Shown here: in pieces, positions 5,176-8,580 of the stretch
Layout of the letters: every line of letters begins with the position of its first letter
Numbering within the stretch: the first letter of the stretch is position 1
Assembly (NCBI GenBank): GCA_905212215.1
Contig: CAJMDR010000064.1
Location: 1-8,580, forward strand
Direction of reading: 5' to 3'
DNA length: 8,580 nucleotides
Origin: an uncultured Porphyromonadaceae bacterium
GTDB lineage: Bacteria > Bacteroidota > Bacteroidia > Bacteroidales > Muribaculaceae
Notes under the pieces: generated by a model
What the model was told of the DNA's origin: nothing
Seen by the model: the letters and a program-made list of their open reading frames with translations, nothing else
Database searches by the model: none
Translations under genes and position numbers: made by a program

Positions 5176-5589
5176 ATGGCAAAGAAGGGTAAGAATAAAG
5201 GAACTGTTCCAACCAAGTATGCAGAAGTGAAAGTCAATCATGGCATTTTTGAGGACTATCTTCAATATGGCCCCCAATATGATACCGTCAATGATTGTCC
5301 AGTCATACCCGGCGAAACGGAGTTTGTTCCAAGACAGCGACTGGGAAAACTCTCGAAAAGCATGAGGAATGTTCTTCGGGAATATATGAGCCATGCCGTT
5401 ACTGAGTATTGGGAGGCGCATAGACAGATTCCGGTTGACGGTGACCTGAAGCAACTTCGTAAACTGGCACTTGACACTCTACTGGGAGAGTTTCATATCT
5501 ATGTAAAGGATGATAAGGAAACCTCTCTCTTCCTTAATGACACAGTCGCTGTCACAATCAATAGAATCCTCAAAAAAGAGAGTCTATAA
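5176..5589 (+). CDS. Hypothetical protein, 137 residues
   Basis: This soluble protein has a Lys-rich start (MAKKGKNKGTVPTKYAEVKV), an aromatic and acidic middle (FEDYLQYGPQYDTVND, about residues 25-40), and a predicted helical half from about residue 56. The latter includes LSKSMRNVLREYMSHAVTEY and DGDLKQLRKLALDTLLGEF. No signal peptide, membrane segment, zinc site or nucleotide-binding loop is visible, and I do not recognise a family. It starts 76 bases after the regulator's stop on the same strand, with no terminator or clear promoter between, so co-transcription is likely. The ATG at 5176 was chosen because it is the first in frame and gives a natural N-terminus. The basic tail at the start could touch nucleic acid. 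It might be a partner or target of the regulator; that is inference only. Confidence 0.7.
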   Translation: MAKKGKNKGTVPTKYAEVKVNHGIFEDYLQYGPQYDTVNDCPVIPGETEFVPRQRLGKLSKSMRNVLREYMSHAVTEYWEAHRQIPVDGDLKQLRKLALDTLLGEFHIYVKDDKETSLFLNDTVAVTINRILKKESL

Positions 5590-5768
5590 GTCAGAAAAAG
5601 GGAGACATCCTGTTGTGAATATCAATAACAATGTACTGATGATAGAAGTCTGGTTAGGGACTTTTATGTTTTCGTATTCATCAATGCACAGCATGACCCG
5701 ATAAATATTACTCTCGGATGTATAGAATTTTTAACACTGAAAACGGCCTGAAATCAGACTATTATAGC

Positions 5769-5776
5769 TACTTTTG
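5769..5776 (+). promoter_or_regulatory. Bacteroidetes-type -7 promoter element in the SNF2 upstream region
   Basis: TACTTTTG fits TAnnTTTG exactly. No TTTG is seen at the usual -33 position. Transcription would begin near 5783, run through the nested hairpin at 5874-5906 and meet the terminator at 5915-5945. It could serve a short RNA of about 160 bases or an attenuated leader of the SNF2 gene. Confidence 0.4.
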
Positions 5777-5873
5777 CGTTGTAGATATACGAAGAACATT
5801 GAAATGTCCGGGTGTGCAAAAAGGGAACATCCATGATTTTCAAGAAGTCTAAAGTCTTGACAGACAATATAGT

Positions 5874-5906
5874 TGACCCCGTTTCGGGTAAATCCCTCCG
5901 GGGTCA
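5874..5906 (+). promoter_or_regulatory. Nested RNA hairpin just ahead of a terminator
   Basis: TGACCCCG (5874-5881) pairs perfectly with CGGGGTCA (5899-5906). Inside, GGG (5886-5888) pairs with CCC (5894-5896) around a TAAAT loop, with small internal loops between the two stems. The structure sits nine bases before the terminator stem. It could be part of a small RNA, a protein-binding site, or a leader element that affects termination. Confidence 0.5.
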
Positions 5907-5914
5907 CATTTGGA

Positions 5915-5945
5915 AGAGAGACGCAAAAAAGCGCCTCTCTTTTTT
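5915..5945 (+). terminator. Rho-independent terminator
   Basis: AGAGAGACGC (5915-5924) pairs with GCGCCTCTCT (5931-5940), with one mismatch, around an AAAAAA loop. A run of six T (5940-5945) follows on the plus strand. The A-rich loop gives no matching A-run at the correct place for strong minus-strand use. It ends any transcript from the 137-residue gene or from the promoter motif at 5769, unless it acts as a conditional attenuator for the SNF2 gene 124 bases downstream. Confidence 0.8.
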
Positions 5946-6068
5946 ACTTACAACTTATACCGGATTAGTTCGTTAATGTGTTATATGCATTGGGAAGGCG
6001 AGCGCTTTAGTTCATTTTCCCGTGCGGCAAAAGAAGAAATCAATATAGAAAAACTCAAGGATAAGGAT

Positions 6069-8580
6069 ATGGCAAAGAAATTCGGTACTACATGGTGGGG
6101 CGAGCAATGGCTCAACTCTCTGGCGAATATTGACTATGGTAGCCGGTTGCCTCGCGGAGCCCGCTATGCCCGCAATGGTTCTGTGAGAAGCATAGAAATC
6201 AATAAAGGACAAATCTTTGCCCGTGTGAAGGGGTCACGCTCTATTCCGTATAAGGAGACAATTGTAGTGCCTCAGTTTGACAAAGCGAAGTCTGATGCTT
6301 TTGTCGACAATCTGGTTAGTCATCCTCTTATCCTTGCTTCGCTGATGCAGCGTAAGCTTGATCCGGAGGTGCTTAAGATAGCGGAATCTTCAGGTCTGCA
6401 GGTCTTTCCGACTTCGTGGAAAGACTTAGGGATGGAATGCAGTTGTCCTGACTGGGCTGTTCCGTGCAAGCATCTTGCGGCGGTTATATATAAGGTGAGT
6501 GAGGAGATTGACAATAATCCTTTCCTTGTGTTTGAGCTTCATGGTCTAGATCTTCTCGATGAACTTAAGAAACGGGGTCTGCTATCAGAGAATGTGGTAA
6601 AGAATCTTGATCCCATAGGAATCAGCGAATTGTTGGATTATTCCGCCACTTCGGATGCCAGTAACGAATGGGAAGGGCCTGATGTGGACTTCACCAAGCT
6701 TCCTGATATAGGGAATGATCTGCTTGAATTGCTTCAGGATAATCCCCCGTTCTCGATTGACGGTGACTTCAAGAAGAGTTATGTGAAGTATTTAGGTGTT
6801 GTCGGGCGACAAGTATCTAAGAAGATGAGGACTCTTTCGGATGATGAAGAAAAGATGGAATCGTTTTCTCCGGGTGCTGAGGTCTCTTTTCGCATCGGCA
6901 GGACTTATGACACAGAGGTCATCCTTACTGACTCCGAAGGCAAGGATACGGTAATATCTTTTCCTGAATTTGTAAACAGACTTGGGCAAATAAGCCCGGT
7001 ATCTTATCTGCCGAGCCAGCCATGGGTGGAGACGATGCACAAGCTGTGGCTTCTTGCCGCCAATCTGTTGGCGATGAGAGATGTTGTGCCTCGCATCGTG
7101 CGGGATGGAAAAGTTTACAGAGTCATCTGGCAGCCGGCCATGTTGCATCCGTCAATCAGGAAGATTGTAAATAATGTTACTCAGTGTGTGCCGTCAACCG
7201 TATGTAAGAAAGGGAAAGAGCCAGTAGTGAAAAGTGGAGAATGGCTGTTGTGGAATATCCTGAATGTCATGATAGTGGAAGCAATGGAGGCACGACACGA
7301 TTTAGATTTGTTGTCCTCGCTGTTCTTCCTTGGCGAATCACAAAGGTTTTCCGCGATCGGACAAAATGGTATTCCCGGCGGGATAAAAGTCTGGACCGAC
7401 AAGTTCTTTATTCTAAACGAGGACAGGGAATTCGTGATATATGTTGAGGAAAAAGGCTCAGATTTTGCTGTAGGACTTTTTGTGGATTCCGGGAACACAG
7501 ATGACATAATCAAAAAATATGTTCCGTTGTCGTTATTCTTCGCAGATGCTACCTTTAGGAAAAGAGAAATTGAGGTATTGACGAAACTGTCGGCATTGGC
7601 CGACTATCTGCCGGGCTTACGTCAATATATCCATGATGAGGGCGCCAGACCCATGATGTTTGATTCGAAGAGTTTCGTTTCATTCCTCTTTAGGACATTG
7701 CCTCTCATGCGGCTGTTAGGCGTTGAGGTGGCGTTGCCGAAATCGCTGCATGAGCTTGTCACCCCAAAGGTTACTGTAAAGATAGACAAGAAGGAGACCG
7801 ACGGCAAGACATATCTGCGTCTCGACGAGCTACTGACATTCAACTGGGAGATAGCCCTTGGCAACATTCATGTGTCGGTGGAAGAGTTTAACGATATAAT
7901 GCAACACGCCGGGGAGCTTGTAAAGTTCAAGGGACGGTATATCTATGCTTCGCCTGAGGAACTGGAGAAGTTGCGTAAACAGCTTGCCAAGAGTGGGAAA
8001 CTGACATCGCAGGAACTTTTGGCCATGGCATTGTCTCAGAGCTATAATGAAGCTCCCGTAACGATTTCTGCGGCTTGTCGCGAGTTGCTTGACAAGTTCA
8101 GGAAATTGCCCGAACTTCCTGTACCAACGGGTTTGCAGGCCGAGTTGCGTCCATATCAGTTGCGTGGCTATGAATGGATGATGCATAATCTTTCTCTCGG
8201 ATTCGGAGCCGTCATAGCCGATGACATGGGTTTGGGCAAGACTCTTCAGGTAATCGCTGTGCTGTTGAAACTTAAGGAAGAAGGAAGGCTCCGGAAGCGT
8301 AGGGCATTGGTAGTTGTGCCTACGGGACTTCTTGCCAACTGGCAGAAAGAATGTTCACGTTTTGCTCCGGATTTAAAGGTGGGAATTTACCATGGTGCCA
8401 TGCGCGACCTCGATGCTTTTGATGCTGACGTAATACTTACCTCCTACGGGGTTTTGCGCAGCGACGTGGCTAAACTGAAGAAGCTGAAATGGGAACTGTT
8501 GGTTATTGACGAGGCGCAGAACATAAGGGAGGTTCTATTATTTGATTTTTCAGACTGGCGCATCGAGACAGAACCTCATT
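6069..8580 (+). CDS. SWIM zinc-finger SNF2-family helicase, truncated or interrupted at motif II
   Basis: The frame is open for 837 codons from ATG 6069 to the window end. It begins MAKKFGTTWWGEQWLNSLAN, typical of bacterial SWIM-SNF2 proteins. The SWIM zinc finger C124-S-C126-x6-C133-K-H135 is intact. A long middle region follows, then the SNF2 ATPase core: LRPYQLRGYEW (693-703), Walker A DDMGLGKT (718-725), VVVPTGLLANWQ (748-759), LTSYGVL, and motif II DEAQ (814-817). Motifs III-VI are not in the window. Such proteins use ATP to translocate on duplex DNA and remodel protein-DNA complexes; the cellular role in Bacteroidetes is unclear. The SNF2 match ends at DEAQNIR (residue 820). The next residues, EVLLFDFSDWRIETEPH, do not resemble the family, so the gene is probably interrupted near 8529. 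An in-frame ATG at 5985 would add 28 residues, but the family start favours 6069. Confidence 0.88.
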   Translation, partial: MAKKFGTTWWGEQWLNSLANIDYGSRLPRGARYARNGSVRSIEINKGQIFARVKGSRSIPYKETIVVPQFDKAKSDAFVDNLVSHPLILASLMQRKLDPEVLKIAESSGLQVFPTSWKDLGMECSCPDWAVPCKHLAAVIYKVSEEIDNNPFLVFELHGLDLLDELKKRGLLSENVVKNLDPIGISELLDYSATSDASNEWEGPDVDFTKLPDIGNDLLELLQDNPPFSIDGDFKKSYVKYLGVVGRQVSKKMRTLSDDEEKMESFSPGAEVSFRIGRTYDTEVILTDSEGKDTVISFPEFVNRLGQISPVSYLPSQPWVETMHKLWLLAANLLAMRDVVPRIVRDGKVYRVIWQPAMLHPSIRKIVNNVTQCVPSTVCKKGKEPVVKSGEWLLWNILNVMIVEAMEARHDLDLLSSLFFLGESQRFSAIGQNGIPGGIKVWTDKFFILNEDREFVIYVEEKGSDFAVGLFVDSGNTDDIIKKYVPLSLFFADATFRKREIEVLTKLSALADYLPGLRQYIHDEGARPMMFDSKSFVSFLFRTLPLMRLLGVEVALPKSLHELVTPKVTVKIDKKETDGKTYLRLDELLTFNWEIALGNIHVSVEEFNDIMQHAGELVKFKGRYIYASPEELEKLRKQLAKSGKLTSQELLAMALSQSYNEAPVTISAACRELLDKFRKLPELPVPTGLQAELRPYQLRGYEWMMHNLSLGFGAVIADDMGLGKTLQVIAVLLKLKEEGRLRKRRALVVVPTGLLANWQKECSRFAPDLKVGIYHGAMRDLDAFDADVILTSYGVLRSDVAKLKKLKWELLVIDEAQNIREVLLFDFSDWRIETEPH
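8529..8580. mobile_element. Possible insertion junction in the SNF2 gene, with 8-bp inverted repeat
   Basis: Helicase homology stops at about position 8528. From there GAGGTTCT (8529-8536) is inverted as AGAACCTC (8570-8577), with an AT-rich spacer between. This could be the start of an insertion sequence or another inserted element, but only about 50 bases are visible. No transposase or target duplication can be seen, and I cannot name a family. Chance similarity or an unusual helicase variant remains possible. Confidence 0.35.

Larger units (their letters stand above)
5590..6068. other. 479-bp intergenic region before the SNF2 gene
   Basis: No convincing protein gene is present. The first 170 bases are AT-rich and show nothing clear; a 36-codon minus-strand frame there starts MLCIDEYENIKVPNQTS and is unsupported. 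From 5769 there is a -7 promoter motif, a strong nested hairpin and an intrinsic terminator, described separately. The last 120 bases before the SNF2 start contain an in-frame alternative ATG at 5985. Confidence 0.6.

Noticed and set aside
5588..5700. 36-codon minus-strand ORF (MLCIDEYENIKVPNQTS) as a transposase remnant
   Set aside because: Only a short IDE string suggests it; no DDE context or inverted repeats were seen.
5833..5976. 47-codon ORF (MIFKKSKVLTDNIVDPVSGK...) as a separate gene
   Set aside because: It runs through two strong hairpins and the terminator, and I see no family; kept only as a possible leader peptide in the findings.
5985..6068. Upstream in-frame ATG giving a 28-residue extension of the SNF2 protein
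   Set aside because: Related proteins start at MAKKFG..WWG, and the extension is highly charged and unlike the family.

Overview
The window looks like accessory DNA from a gut Bacteroidales genome (Bacteroides, Parabacteroides or Muribaculaceae type). Three things point there. The left part has the PcfK-like/PcfJ-like gene pair that is common in Bacteroidetes integrative conjugative elements (ICEs). Upstream regions carry the Bacteroidetes -7 promoter motif TAnnTTTG, and clear Shine-Dalgarno sites are lacking. The large genes are also families common in these genomes. No rRNA, tRNA or CRISPR array was seen.

Left region (1-2314, all minus strand). In transcription order this is a small two-helix membrane protein, a PcfK-like protein, a PcfJ-like protein with an N-terminal zinc ribbon, and an unrecognised protein that runs off the left edge. 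Spacing is tight for the first three, so this is probably one operon from a conjugative element. No integrase, relaxase or coupling protein is visible.

Middle region (2293-3254). This is the oddest part. The 5' end of the membrane-protein gene, including its first seven codons, is repeated exactly in inverted orientation about 280 bp away, where it starts a short plus-strand ORF. The DNA between the copies is itself an imperfect giant palindrome. Next come a short, apparently frameshifted plus-strand ORF and about 160 bases packed with nested perfect stems. An AT-rich stretch follows, with two GTAnnTTTGC sites and a dyad. This may be the edge of the conjugative element or a control/transfer region.

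Right region (3255-8580, plus strand). A 614-residue protein combines an AlbA_2 (Schlafen-like) domain, a GHKL-type ATPase domain, a Ser-rich linker made of seven 12-bp repeats, and one or two helix-turn-helix segments. It is probably an ATP-binding transcriptional regulator. A 137-residue protein of unknown function follows. A 479-bp gap then holds a promoter-like motif, a strong nested hairpin and a Rho-independent terminator, which together suggest a short RNA or a leader attenuator. The last gene is the N-terminal 837 codons of a SWIM zinc-finger SNF2 helicase. Its reading matches the family through motif II (DEAQ) and then becomes unrelated about 50 bases before the window end, beside an 8-bp inverted repeat. 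This suggests the helicase gene is interrupted there, perhaps by a mobile element.

The regulator, the small unknown protein and the SNF2 helicase could be a defence-type or DNA-transaction cassette beside a conjugative element. That link rests on gene order and family knowledge only.
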